Positions 42,855 through 51,595 are shown, numbered from the stretch's first letter. The stretch: DNA of 62,262 nt from Amycolatopsis echigonensis (GCF_014174495.1 NZ_JACJHR010000054.1:1-62262); one strand, 5' to 3'. Program-made: numbers and translations. Notes: generated from the sequence alone by a model not told the origin.

Positions 42855-43871
42855 GTGTCAATCGTGATCGCCCCGGAAACCCCCGTACTGGCAGTGCTCT
42901 GCGGGGCAGACCAACCACCGGACATGGCCGCTATCGAAGACGCGGCGGTAGTTCGTTACACCGACGAGCGCGGGCTCGCCGGTGCGCTGTCCGGTGCTGA
43001 CGCCCTGTTTGTCTACGATTTCCTTTCCGGTGCGGTCCCCGGGGCCTGGCACGCTGCGGACCGGTTGCAGTGGCTGCACATCGCGAGCGCGGGCGTCGAC
43101 CCGGTGCTGTTCCCGGGGCTGCGCGACAGCGACGTCGTGCTCACGAACTCGCGCGGGGTGTTCGACGACGCCATCGCGGAGTACGTGCTCGGCGTCGTGC
43201 TGTCGTTCGCCAAGGACTTCGCGCGCTCGCTCGACCTGCAGCGCGCCGGCACGTGGAAGCACCGCGAGACCGAGCGGATCGCCGGGCGGGAAGCGCTGGT
43301 GGTGGGCACCGGGCCGATCGGAAGGGCCATCGCGCGGATGCTGCGCGCGGCCGGGATGCGCGTGTCCGGGGCGGGCCGGCGGGCTCGGGTGGGGGATCCG
43401 GATTTCGGCGTCGTGCACGAATCCGCCGAGCTGACGCGGTATCTGCCCGAATTCGACTACGTGGTCGCGGTCGCACCGCTCACCGACCAGACCAAGGGCC
43501 TGTTCGACGCCGCCGCGTTCGCCGCGATGAAACCGTCCGCGCGGTTCGTGAACGTGGGCCGCGGCGAACTGGTGGTCACCTCCGATCTGATCGCGGCGCT
43601 GAAGGCGGGGGAGATCGCCGGCGCCGCGCTCGACGTCTTCGAAACCGAGCCGCTGCCCGCCGAGAGTCCACTGTGGACCATGCCGGACGTGCTGCTGTCC
43701 CCGCACATGTCGGGTGACTTCCACGGCTGGCGGCGGACGCTGGTCGAGGTGTTCGCGGGCAATTTCCGGCGCTGGCTCGCCGGGGAACCGCTGTGGAACG
43801 TCGTGGACAAACGGCTCGGCTACGTGCCGTCCGAATCGCAGGGAGGCGCCGGATGGGCGACCGGGAATTGA
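42855..43871 (+). CDS. D-isomer-specific 2-hydroxyacid dehydrogenase
   Basis: A 338-residue NAD(P)-dependent enzyme. The Rossmann motif is VVGTGPIGRAIARML, the substrate Arg is in VNVGRGELV, the Glu in DVFETEPLP and the catalytic His in LLSPHMSGD. It interconverts a 2-oxoacid and a D-2-hydroxyacid. GTG 42855 and GTG 42864 are both possible; no SD is visible, and TTTTACC nearby suggests a leaderless message. It overlaps the amidase gene by 19 bp and has operator copy 3 directly upstream. Confidence 0.88.
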   Translation: MSIVIAPETPVLAVLCGADQPPDMAAIEDAAVVRYTDERGLAGALSGADALFVYDFLSGAVPGAWHAADRLQWLHIASAGVDPVLFPGLRDSDVVLTNSRGVFDDAIAEYVLGVVLSFAKDFARSLDLQRAGTWKHRETERIAGREALVVGTGPIGRAIARMLRAAGMRVSGAGRRARVGDPDFGVVHESAELTRYLPEFDYVVAVAPLTDQTKGLFDAAAFAAMKPSARFVNVGRGELVVTSDLIAALKAGEIAGAALDVFETEPLPAESPLWTMPDVLLSPHMSGDFHGWRRTLVEVFAGNFRRWLAGEPLWNVVDKRLGYVPSESQGGAGWATGN

Positions 43872-45235
43872 CCGCCAGCGAACTCGTCGCCGCCTACGCC
43901 ACCGGCGAGCTGTCGCCGGTCGAAGCGACGAAGAACGCCCTGCAGAACATCGAGGACCGCGACGGCGAGGTCAACGCGTACTGCCTCGTCGACGCCGAGC
44001 GTGCGCTCGACCAGGCGAAAGCGGCCGAGGCCCGCTGGCGCGACGGGAATCCGATCGGCGCGCTCGACGGCGTCCCGGCCTCGATCAAGGACATCTTCCT
44101 CACCCAGGGCTGGCCGACGCTGCGTGGTTCCACGAGCATTCCGGCGGACCAGCCGTGGGACGTCGACAGCCCGGTGATGGCGCGGATGCGTGAAGCGGGC
44201 ATGGTCGTGCTGGGCAAGACGACCACGCCGGAGATCGCGTGGAAGGGCGTCACCGACAGCGCGCTCTCGGGCATCACGCGCAATCCGGTGAACCCGCGGA
44301 TGACGGCGGGCGGGTCCAGCGGCGGCAGCGCGGCCGCGGTCGCGGCGGCGATGGGCGAGCTGTCCGTCGGCACCGACGGCGGCGGCTCGATCCGGATTCC
44401 CGCGTCGTTCTGCGGAATCGTCGGCATGAAGCCGACGCACGGCCGGGTCCCGCTGTTCCCGGCGAGCCCGTTCGGCCCGCTCGCGCACGCCGGGCCGATG
44501 GCGCGCAGCGTGGACGACACGGCGCTCCTGCTGGACGTCCTCGCGCTGCCGGACCACCGCGACCCGACCGGGCTCGAGCCGCCGATCAGCGCGTACCGCG
44601 AAGCAGTGCGGCGCGACGTCCGCGGGCTGATCGCCGCCTTCTCGCCGACGCTCGGTTTCGTCGACGTGGACCCGGAAGTCGCGGCGATCGTCTCCTCGGC
44701 GGTGCAATCGCTCGCCGACGCCGGACTGCAGGTGGAGCAGGCCGACCCCGGATTCGCCGACCCGAAGCCCGCCTTCGACGTGCTGTGGTCGGCCGGTGCG
44801 GCGAAGTCGCTCGAAGCGTTCCCGCCGGGCAGCGAACAGCGAGTCGATCCGGGCCTGCGCCGCGTGTGGGAAAAGGGGCGCACCTATTCCGCGAGCGATT
44901 ACCTCGATGCCACCGCGGAACGCGCCGCGCTCGGCATCCTGATGGGCGAGTTCCACACCCGCTACGACGTGCTGCTCACGCCGACCGTCCCGATCCCGCC
45001 GTTCGAGGCGGGCCACGACGTGCCGCCGGGCAGCGGGATGACCGAATGGCCGGAGTGGACGCCGTTCACCTACCCGTTCAACATGACGCAGCAGCCGGCG
45101 ATCAGCGTCCCGGCCGGGCGTACCGAAACGGGCCTTCCGGTGGGCCTGCAGATCGTCGGCCCTCGGCATTCGGACGATCTGGTGCTGGCGGTGGCGAAGC
45201 TGCTGGAGGAGGTCCGGCCCTGGGCCGCGCCGTAA
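43853..45235 (+). CDS. Amidase-signature hydrolase
   Basis: A 460-residue amidase. The Ser-cisSer-Lys triad is visible: K79 in PASIKDIFL, S155 in GGSSGGSAAA and S179 in DGGGSIRIPA. It hydrolyses an amide to an acid and ammonia. Start ATG 43853 has a GGGAGG site inside the end of the hydroxyacid dehydrogenase gene, so the pair is translationally coupled. Next to maleate-isomerase-like proteins it could act like a maleamate amidase, though those are usually isochorismatase-type. The substrate is open. Confidence 0.93.
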   Translation: MGDRELTASELVAAYATGELSPVEATKNALQNIEDRDGEVNAYCLVDAERALDQAKAAEARWRDGNPIGALDGVPASIKDIFLTQGWPTLRGSTSIPADQPWDVDSPVMARMREAGMVVLGKTTTPEIAWKGVTDSALSGITRNPVNPRMTAGGSSGGSAAAVAAAMGELSVGTDGGGSIRIPASFCGIVGMKPTHGRVPLFPASPFGPLAHAGPMARSVDDTALLLDVLALPDHRDPTGLEPPISAYREAVRRDVRGLIAAFSPTLGFVDVDPEVAAIVSSAVQSLADAGLQVEQADPGFADPKPAFDVLWSAGAAKSLEAFPPGSEQRVDPGLRRVWEKGRTYSASDYLDATAERAALGILMGEFHTRYDVLLTPTVPIPPFEAGHDVPPGSGMTEWPEWTPFTYPFNMTQQPAISVPAGRTETGLPVGLQIVGPRHSDDLVLAVAKLLEEVRPWAAP

Positions 45236-45290
45236 ACCCGGCGGACCTCGGCGCGGTTCCGGCGCGGCCGGCTGTGGCAGGCTGGCACGC

Positions 45291-45776
45291 ATGACCGAGT
45301 TCACCGCGCCCATCGACGACCGCTGGTTCGAGGACTACCCCGAGGGAGCGGTATACGAGTTCGGCGACACGACCGTCAGCGAGGCGGAGATCGTCGAGTT
45401 CGCGGAGAAGTACGACCCGCAGAGCTTCCACGTCGACCCGGTGGCGGCGAAGGAGGGCCCGTTCGGCGGCCTGGTCGCGAGCGGCTGGCACACCTCCAGC
45501 CTGATGATGCGGATGTTCGCCGACCACTACCTGTCATCGGTCGCGAGCCTCGGCAGCCCGGGCGTCGACGAGCTGCGCTGGCCGCGTCCGGTGCGGCCGG
45601 GGGACCGGCTGCGGATGCGGGCGACCGTGACCGAAGCGCGGCTGTCGAAGTCGAAGCCCGACCGCGGCCTCGTGCGCACCCGGATGGAACTGTTCAACGG
45701 CGACGACGAGCTGGTGTTCAGCGCGAGCGCGGTCAACTTCCTGTCGGTACGGCCGGTGCGGCCTGCCGGGTCGTGA
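45291..45776 (+). CDS. MaoC-family hydratase
   Basis: A 161-residue hot-dog-fold protein. The MaoC active-site segment reads AEKYDPQSFHVDPVAA (Asp-His pair near residues 44-49), followed by FGGLVASGWHTSSLMMR. Such single-domain enzymes hydrate an enoyl substrate, usually a CoA ester. It lies 55 bp after the amidase and is read in the same direction, so it is probably in the same transcript. No CoA ligase is present in the cluster, which leaves the substrate form unexplained. Confidence 0.9.
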   Translation: MTEFTAPIDDRWFEDYPEGAVYEFGDTTVSEAEIVEFAEKYDPQSFHVDPVAAKEGPFGGLVASGWHTSSLMMRMFADHYLSSVASLGSPGVDELRWPRPVRPGDRLRMRATVTEARLSKSKPDRGLVRTRMELFNGDDELVFSASAVNFLSVRPVRPAGS

Positions 45777-45782
45777 GTTTCC

Positions 45783-45945
45783 GGACCACGCGACGCTGAA
45801 CTGCTCCATCGCCAGCCCGGCGACCAGCATCGCGATCAGCACCGGGACCAGCGATGGCCGCCAGTCAGCGCGCCCGCGGTCTGCACCCCGAGCGCCAGGC
45901 CCCAGCCAGACCGCCAGAAGAACAGCGATGAGAGTCCACAAAGGA
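45783..45945 (-). pseudogene. Fragment of an MFS transporter
   Basis: On the minus strand a short frame reads WTLIAVLLAVWLG and then LVPVLIAMLVAGLAMEQFSVAWS. The latter matches the helix-8 region of MFS transporters (usually ...EQFGVAWE). No start, no rest of the protein and no continuation exist on either side, so this is a decayed remnant in the 267-bp gap before the WS/DGAT gene. Confidence 0.5.
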
Positions 45946-46043
45946 CACTCGTGGCGCGGAAACTGCGGTGCCCGCAACCCGGTGGTGAGCACCGTGCCAG
46001 GAGAACGTCCGCGGGGCCAGTCCGGAAGACCTCGATCGACCGG

Positions 46044-47411
46044 CTACACCCGAGTCGCGAATTCCAGCTCGGCGAGTGCCGTGTCCAGGTGCGTCAGGAT
46101 CCGCTGCAGGTGCGGCACACTGCGCCGGCACCCGGTGACGCCGAAGTCGAGATTGTCTCCGTTGCTGGTCAGCGTGATGTTCAGGGCCTGCCCGTCGAGG
46201 AGCACCGACGCCGGGTAGATGCCGTCGAGCGCCGCGCCGTTCCAGTACATCTGCTTGCGCGGTCCGGGGACGTTCGAGATCACCAGGTTGAACGGCGGCC
46301 GCGTGTTGCCGACGAAACCGGGGATCGGCGACGCGCCGAGCTGGGCCACGTTGATCCCGGACAGCAGCAGCGTCTGCAACGGCGACAGCTGCGAGAACAG
46401 CTTCTTGCCGTTCGACATCGATTCGGAGATCGCGGCCAGCCGCGCCGCCGGGTCGGTCAGATCGGTGGCCAAATTGCACAGCAGCGCGCCGATGTTGTTG
46501 CCGGTCGCGTCGCCGGAGTCGCGGCGGCGCAGCGACACCGGGACCATCGCGACCAGCGGCGCGTCCGGCAGCGCGCTCTGTTCGATCAGGTAATCCCGCA
46601 GCGCGCCGGAGCACATGGCGAGCACGACGTCGTTGCGGGACACGCCCGCGGCGGTCGCGACCTCGCGCACCCGGTCGAGCGGCCAGGACTGCGCGGCGAA
46701 CCGGCGCGCGCCGCCGATCGGCACGTTCAGCATCGTCTTCGGCGCCTGCATCGGCAGCGTGAGTCGATGCTCGCGGAACGCCTCGCGCGCCACCTTGGCC
46801 GCGGCCGGCGCGATCCCCGCGACCTGCTCGAACGTCTTGCCCACCAGGGCGAACGGCGACGCCGAGGCGCGGCCGTTGCGGTTCGTGGCCGGCTTCTCGC
46901 GCGAACCCCACGGCGGCGGGCAGTCCAGGTCGGCCGGGTCGTCCGACAGCGTGCCCTGCAGATGCCGCAGCGCCGAAACGCCGTCCATCAGCGCGTGGTG
47001 GATCTTCGAGTACACCGCGAACCGGCCGTCGCGCAGTCCTTCGATGAGGTGCGTTTCCCACAGCGGCCGGTGCCGGTCGAGCAGCGTGCTGTGCCAGCGC
47101 GAGGTGAGTTCGAGCAGTTCGCGGATCCGGCCCGGCTGCGGCAGCGCGGAATGCCGGAAGTGGTAGTCGAGTTCGAGATCGGTGTCCCGCGACCAGCGCA
47201 CGTGCCCGACGGTGTTCACCGGACGGCTCGGCCGCATCCGGAACACACTGCGCATGTTGTCCGATTCCAGCAGCGAGCGGCGCAGGTCGCGGAGATAGTC
47301 CTCGCCCGCGCCCTCGGGTTTGCGGAACAGCTGAAGCCCGCCGACGTGCATCGGGTGCTCGCGGGTCTCGACCATCAGGAACATCGAGTCGGTCACCGGC
47401 ATCAACGGCAT
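46044..47411 (-). CDS. Wax-ester synthase/diacylglycerol acyltransferase (WS/DGAT)
   Basis: A 455-residue acyltransferase that esterifies diacylglycerol or fatty alcohol with acyl-CoA for storage lipid. The active-site motif HHALMDG is at residues 138-144, and the C-terminal ISNVPGPRKQMYWNG block is the second family signature. Start ATG 47411 (MPLMPVTDSMF, the usual WS/DGAT opening) follows GGGGTGG. The longer frame adds a non-homologous 35-residue tail. It is divergent from a ThDP enzyme. Its presence fits an oleaginous actinomycete. Confidence 0.95.
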   Translation of the reverse strand: MPLMPVTDSMFLMVETREHPMHVGGLQLFRKPEGAGEDYLRDLRRSLLESDNMRSVFRMRPSRPVNTVGHVRWSRDTDLELDYHFRHSALPQPGRIRELLELTSRWHSTLLDRHRPLWETHLIEGLRDGRFAVYSKIHHALMDGVSALRHLQGTLSDDPADLDCPPPWGSREKPATNRNGRASASPFALVGKTFEQVAGIAPAAAKVAREAFREHRLTLPMQAPKTMLNVPIGGARRFAAQSWPLDRVREVATAAGVSRNDVVLAMCSGALRDYLIEQSALPDAPLVAMVPVSLRRRDSGDATGNNIGALLCNLATDLTDPAARLAAISESMSNGKKLFSQLSPLQTLLLSGINVAQLGASPIPGFVGNTRPPFNLVISNVPGPRKQMYWNGAALDGIYPASVLLDGQALNITLTSNGDNLDFGVTGCRRSVPHLQRILTHLDTALAELEFATRV

Positions 47412-47594
47412 TGCGCCACCCCTTTCCGCCGCGCCGGGAACCTCGGCGTCCCCGGCACCCGGAGTGTACGCACGAAAAAGGCGGTGATTCAGATCGCGCG
47501 GCCAGGTGGGGGACAACCGGCCCGCGCGGCGATGACAAACCCTGTCCGGTGACGTGTCTGCAGCTGCTTACGCGAGGCGGATACCATCGCGGTC

Positions 47595-49241
47595 GTGGCA
47601 GGACGGACTGGAGCTCAGCAGCTGGGGGACGCGCTCACGGCTCTCGGGACCGAGGTGGTGTTCGGCCTGCCTGGCGTCCACAACCTGCCGCTGTGGGAGG
47701 CGTTGGCGGACACCGGGATCCGGCTCGTCAACGTCCGGCACGAACAGACCGCGGGGTACGCCGCCGACGGTTATGCCCGCAGGACGGGAAAACTCGGCGT
47801 CGCGCTCGTGACCACCGGCCCCGGCGCGGCGAACACGCTCGGCGCGGTCGGCGAAGCGATGGCGTCCGCGGCTCCGGTGCTCGTGATCGCCACGGACATT
47901 CCGTCGACGTTGCGCCGTCCGGGTGTCGTGCGCGGGGTACTGCACGAAACTTCCGACCAGCAGGCGATGTTCGCGCCGGTGACCAAGGCGGGCTTCACCG
48001 TGCACCGCGCGGACCAGATCGCCGCGACGCTGCACCGCGCCGCCCGGCTCGCGCTGATGCCGCAAAGCGGCCCGGTGTATTTGGGCATTCCGACCGATTT
48101 CCTCCGCGAAACCACGCCGCCGCGCGAACCGCCCGCGCCGCCCGCGGAACGCGTGCTCGACCTGCCGGACCTGCCTCGCGCGGCGGAACTGCTGGCGTCC
48201 GCGCGCCGTCCGCTGATCTGGGCGGGCGGCGGTGCGTTGCGCTCCGAAGCGGGGGAAGCGATCGGGAAGCTCGCTGAACGGCTGGCCGCGCCGGTGCTCA
48301 CCACGTTCGGCGCGCGCGGCCTGCTTCCGCTCGATCATCCTTGCCTGGCCCCGAATCCGGTGCACGCGCCGGAGGTCGGGCAGCTGTGGGACGAGGCCGA
48401 CGTGGTGCTCGCGATCGGCACCGATTTCGACGGCCTGATGACGCAGAACTGGCTGATGCCCGCGCCGCCGAAGCTGATCGCGGTCAACGTCGACGCGGGC
48501 GACGCGGCGAAGAACTACCGGCCGGACGTCACCCTGGTCGGCGACGCCCGCCGCGTCGTCGAATCCCTGCATCCGGAACAGCGGCCCGGCCTGGACGAAC
48601 TGGCCGCGCGGCTGGCCGGCATCGGCCGCCGGGTGCGCGGGCGCATCCGCGACGAGGAACCGCAGGCCGCCGACTTTCTGTCCACTTTGGAGGAAGTGCT
48701 CCCGGCGGACGGGACGATCGTCGCCGACATGTGCGTCGCCGGGTACTGGATCGGCGGCTTCCACCGGATCCGCGCGCCGCGGCGGCTGGCGTATCCGATG
48801 GGCTGGGGCACGCTCGGCTATGGCTTCCCGGCGTCGCTCGGCGCGGGCGCGGCGGCCGAGGCTGCTGGTGGCGGGCGCGTCCTGTGCGTGACCGGTGACG
48901 GCGGTTTCCTTTACGCAGTAGGGGATTTGGCGACGCTCGCCGAGGAGCAGCTGCCGGTGACGGTCGTGGTTGTGGACGACGGCGGCTACGGCATGCTGCG
49001 CTTCGACCAGGACCAGGAGGGCCTGCCGCATCGCGGAGTCGACTGGGACAGCCCGGATTTCGTCGGACTGGCCCGTTCGTTCGGCGTGCACGCGGACCGG
49101 GTGTCCGGCTTCGGCCGCGCGTTTCGCCGCCTGCTGAGCGAATTCGTCGAATCGGACGAGCCGAACGTGCTGGTGGTGCGGGCGAAGCTCAAGCCGCCGC
49201 TGAACACTTCGCCGCGGTGGTACCGGAAATCGCGCGGCTGA
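47595..49241 (+). CDS. ThDP-dependent enzyme (acetolactate-synthase/benzoylformate-decarboxylase family)
   Basis: A 548-residue three-domain ThDP enzyme. The cofactor Glu is E50 in VRHEQTAGYAADGYAR, the Mg/ThDP motif is VTGDGGFLYAVGDLATL followed by VVVDDGGYGML, and the middle domain has no obvious FAD signature. It has the canonical GDG, unlike the ThDP enzyme at 29089. No small regulatory subunit gene is adjacent, so it is unlikely to be the biosynthetic acetolactate synthase. GTG 47595 lies 8 bp after GATACCAT, a -10-like element, suggesting a leaderless transcript. Confidence 0.88.
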   Translation: MAGRTGAQQLGDALTALGTEVVFGLPGVHNLPLWEALADTGIRLVNVRHEQTAGYAADGYARRTGKLGVALVTTGPGAANTLGAVGEAMASAAPVLVIATDIPSTLRRPGVVRGVLHETSDQQAMFAPVTKAGFTVHRADQIAATLHRAARLALMPQSGPVYLGIPTDFLRETTPPREPPAPPAERVLDLPDLPRAAELLASARRPLIWAGGGALRSEAGEAIGKLAERLAAPVLTTFGARGLLPLDHPCLAPNPVHAPEVGQLWDEADVVLAIGTDFDGLMTQNWLMPAPPKLIAVNVDAGDAAKNYRPDVTLVGDARRVVESLHPEQRPGLDELAARLAGIGRRVRGRIRDEEPQAADFLSTLEEVLPADGTIVADMCVAGYWIGGFHRIRAPRRLAYPMGWGTLGYGFPASLGAGAAAEAAGGGRVLCVTGDGGFLYAVGDLATLAEEQLPVTVVVVDDGGYGMLRFDQDQEGLPHRGVDWDSPDFVGLARSFGVHADRVSGFGRAFRRLLSEFVESDEPNVLVVRAKLKPPLNTSPRWYRKSRG

Positions 49242-49242
49242 G

Positions 49243-49692
49243 CTAGGCGCCGTCCCGCAGGGAACGGGCCATGCTCCGCAGGATCCGGAACGCGTCCGCC
49301 TGCTCGGCCTCGGTCAGCCCGGACAGCATCCTGACCTCGACGGCCCGCACCGCGGCGCTCGCCTTCTCCAGGCTTCGCCGTCCGCGAGGCGTGAGCCGGG
49401 TGGGAAGAGCCTTGCCGACCGGCGCCTCCGCGGGCCTGGTCACGTAACCGTCCCGTTCCAGGGCTTGGAGCAGCACGTTCATCGATTGCCGGGTCACGAA
49501 CGCGCCCCGCGCGAGCTCGGAATTCGACAGGCCTGGCCGCTGAGCCAGCAGTTCCAGGCAGGAGTAGTGCGTCACCGTCATCCCGAGCGGACGCAGCACT
49601 TCCTCCATGGCTGCCCGCAGCGCGCTCGAGGTTTCTTTCAGCAGATAGCCCAGTGACTTGTCCAGGTCGACACCGCCGCGGTCTTGACTCAT
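49243..49692 (-). CDS. MarR-family repressor
   Basis: A 149-residue winged-helix regulator. The HTH/wing region is ~45-100 (GLSNSELARGAFVTRQSMNVLLQ, then the VTRPAEAPVGKALPTRLT wing). It starts at ATG 49692, and its start codon lies inside a palindrome. It is divergent from a VOC gene with two TGTCAG...CTGACA operators between, so it probably represses itself and the VOC gene until an aromatic or oxidant ligand appears. It ends one base from the ThDP-enzyme stop. Confidence 0.93.
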   Translation of the reverse strand: MSQDRGGVDLDKSLGYLLKETSSALRAAMEEVLRPLGMTVTHYSCLELLAQRPGLSNSELARGAFVTRQSMNVLLQALERDGYVTRPAEAPVGKALPTRLTPRGRRSLEKASAAVRAVEVRMLSGLTEAEQADAFRILRSMARSLRDGA

Positions 49693-49708
49693 GTCAGGAT
49701 TCTGACAT
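49691..49708. promoter_or_regulatory. MarR operator 1
   Basis: ATGTCAGGATTCTGACAT has 7-bp perfect arms around GATT and overlaps the marR start codon. A dimer here would directly block the marR 5' end. Confidence 0.85.
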
Positions 49709-49717
49709 ACAGTCGAT

Positions 49718-49737
49718 CATGTCAGGAACCTGACATG
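49718..49737. promoter_or_regulatory. MarR operator 2
   Basis: CATGTCAGGAACCTGACATG is a 20-bp perfect palindrome (9-bp arms around AA). It is 28 bp centre to centre from operator 1 and ends 18 bp before the VOC start codon. Confidence 0.9.
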
Positions 49738-49755
49738 ACGAAAAGGAGCAGCACC

Positions 49756-50124
49756 GTGCCCGCCATCGGCCCCGATTTCCTCTCGCTCCAGGCGCGTGAC
49801 CTGGAAGCTTCACAGGCGTTCTACGAGCGCTACCTCGGCCTGGTCCGCTCGCCGGCCGGACCGCCGCACGCCGTCGTCTTCGCAACGAAGCCGATCGCGT
49901 TCGCCCTCCGCGAGGTCGTGCCCGGCACCGATCTCGCCTCCGCCGCCCGCCCGGGCATCGGCGCCGCGATCTGGCTGCTCGCCACCGACGTCCAGGCCAT
50001 TCACGACGCGCTCGTCGCCGACGGGCACCCCATCGTCTCCGCGCCGATCGACGGTCCCTTCGGCCGGACGTTCACCTTCGCCGACCCCGACGGCTACCAC
50101 GTCACCCTTCACGACCGTGGCTGA
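49756..50124 (+). CDS. VOC-family protein under MarR control
   Basis: A 122-residue glyoxalase-fold protein (PAIGPDFLSLQARDLEASQAFYERYLGLV...; ending TFADPDGYHVTLHD). I take GTG 49756, eight bases after AAAAGGAG. The in-frame ATG 49735 lies inside operator 2 and lacks an SD. The metal-ligand pattern (His/Glu on strands 1 and 4) is only partly visible, so it may be a binding or resistance protein, not an enzyme. The divergent MarR gene and the shared operators point to inducible detoxification. Confidence 0.88.
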   Translation: MPAIGPDFLSLQARDLEASQAFYERYLGLVRSPAGPPHAVVFATKPIAFALREVVPGTDLASAARPGIGAAIWLLATDVQAIHDALVADGHPIVSAPIDGPFGRTFTFADPDGYHVTLHDRG

Positions 50125-50240
50125 GACGAGCAGCCTGGATTTCGGAGCGACCGGAGCACTCGGTCAGCGCGAAGCGAGGTCGGTCGTAGTGGGGCGGGAA
50201 GTCGCATATCAACCGGTCTCGTGGAGAAGTTGACGGCGAA

Positions 50241-50675
50241 ATGAACGACGTCCCCTCCGGTCAGCGATTCTGGATCAACACCGTCAGCCTGGACCACGTC
50301 GAAGCGGCCATCGAGGGCGGCTTCACGCAAGCGGACCACGGTGCGGGCACCCGTCTTCGCCAGCCAAGTCCAGGCGACGAGATGATTTTCTACTCGCCGC
50401 GCACGAGTTTGCGGGGAGGCGCACCCGTCCGGCAGTTCACCGCATGGGCCACCATTACCGGCGAAAAGCCTTACCAGGCCTACGTCAGTGACGACTTCCG
50501 ACCATGGCGGCTCGCGGCTTCCTTCCACGCCTGCACGCGAGTGGACGCCAAGCCGCTGGTCGCCCAGTTGTCCTTCGTCACCGACCCGGCGCATTGGGGT
50601 TTGCCGTTCCGCCGCGGCTTGTTTGCCATTCCGCAGCAGGATTTCGCGACGATCCTCACGCACATGACCGCGTGA
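50241..50675 (+). CDS. EVE-domain protein
   Basis: A 144-residue single EVE domain (PUA-like fold). It opens FWINTVSLDHVEAAIEGGFTQADHG, has the core PGDEMIFYSPR and ends RGLFAIPQQDFATILTHM. EVE proteins bind modified bases in DNA or RNA and are sometimes fused to restriction or toxin partners. None is adjacent, so this is a stand-alone reader. Third-position G/C is somewhat lower than in neighbours, which may indicate acquisition. The ATG follows GGAGAAG at a slightly long spacing. Confidence 0.88.
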   Translation: MNDVPSGQRFWINTVSLDHVEAAIEGGFTQADHGAGTRLRQPSPGDEMIFYSPRTSLRGGAPVRQFTAWATITGEKPYQAYVSDDFRPWRLAASFHACTRVDAKPLVAQLSFVTDPAHWGLPFRRGLFAIPQQDFATILTHMTA

Positions 50676-50718
50676 CGGCGCCGCGGTTCTCTCTCGGGGG
50701 ACCTGCGCCCGTCTCGCC

Positions 50719-51399
50719 TCAGCTGTGGTGCGTGTCCGCTTGCCAGCTGAGGAACGCGTCCAGCGTCGCGGACCGGTGTGCCCGCGCGCAGTGCTCGATC
50801 CATTCGGCTCCGGAACCGGAGCGGATCAGGTCCAGCAGCTGGTCGTGTTCGGCGACCGAGGCGAGCGCGCGGGCGGGCACGAACGAGAACGTCGAATCGC
50901 GGATCGCGGCGAGCTGGGCCCAGCCCTTGTTGACCAGGTCGACCAGGCTGGGGTTGGGGCAGCGGGTGTAGAGCACCTCGTGGAACTCGTGGTTGAGCCG
51001 GGTGAACTCGACCGGTTCGAGCTGGTCGAGACCGGCGCGCAGGCGGTCGTTGAGCTCAGCGGCCTCGGCGAGGTCGTCGGCCGTCAGATGCGGCGCGGCG
51101 AGCGCGGTGGCCGCGCTTTCCACGATCGCGAGCATCTGCATCGTGTGCTCGTAGCCGACCGGGTCGATCGCCGCGACGGTCGCGCCGACGTTGCGCTCGA
51201 AGTGCACCAGACCCTCGGCCTGCAACAGCCGCACCGCTTCCCGCACCGGAACCGTGCTCACGTCGAATTCCTTGGCCAGCGAACCGAGCACCAGCCGGTG
51301 CCCGGCCGGGTACGCGCCGGCGGTGATCCGGGATTTCAGCACCTGATACGTGTGCTGGCTCTTGCTGAGCCCGCCGGCCTGCTCGTGCGTTGTGGACAT
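50719..51399 (-). CDS. GntR-family regulator (FCD type), second
   Basis: A 226-residue GntR/FCD protein. The HTH is at residues ~15-75 (SRITAGAYPAGHRLVLGSLAKEFDVSTVPVREAVRLL), and the FCD region has its His/Asp metal-type residues (RLNHEFHEVLY). It is not closely related to the GntR at 40559 beyond the family. It is divergent from an MHS transporter, with two similar AT-rich sites in the 246-bp gap. It is the likely repressor of the transporter-aminotransferase operon. Confidence 0.92.
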   Translation of the reverse strand: MSTTHEQAGGLSKSQHTYQVLKSRITAGAYPAGHRLVLGSLAKEFDVSTVPVREAVRLLQAEGLVHFERNVGATVAAIDPVGYEHTMQMLAIVESAATALAAPHLTADDLAEAAELNDRLRAGLDQLEPVEFTRLNHEFHEVLYTRCPNPSLVDLVNKGWAQLAAIRDSTFSFVPARALASVAEHDQLLDLIRSGSGAEWIEHCARAHRSATLDAFLSWQADTHHS

Positions 51400-51474
51400 C
51401 CCTGACGCCTCCCCTTCGCAACCCGCCGGGGCGGGGTGTCCAGGTCACGGTAACCGGTCGGTTGCTGGCGCTAA

Positions 51475-51486
51475 ATAATATACTAT
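51475..51486. promoter_or_regulatory. Candidate GntR site near gntR-2
   Basis: ATAATATACTAT, an imperfect AT-rich palindrome 76 bp upstream of gntR-2, matches the site at 51596 at 10 of 12 bases. It stands out in GC-rich DNA. Confidence 0.5.
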
Positions 51487-51595
51487 CCAGTCGTCGTGGC
51501 TGCTGACTGAAATCGCCGCGCACGCAGTGGTTTCGCCTGATGTAGACAAAGCTCCTGCTCAGTCGCCGTGGTGAGGCTTGTCGGAATGGTGGCTG

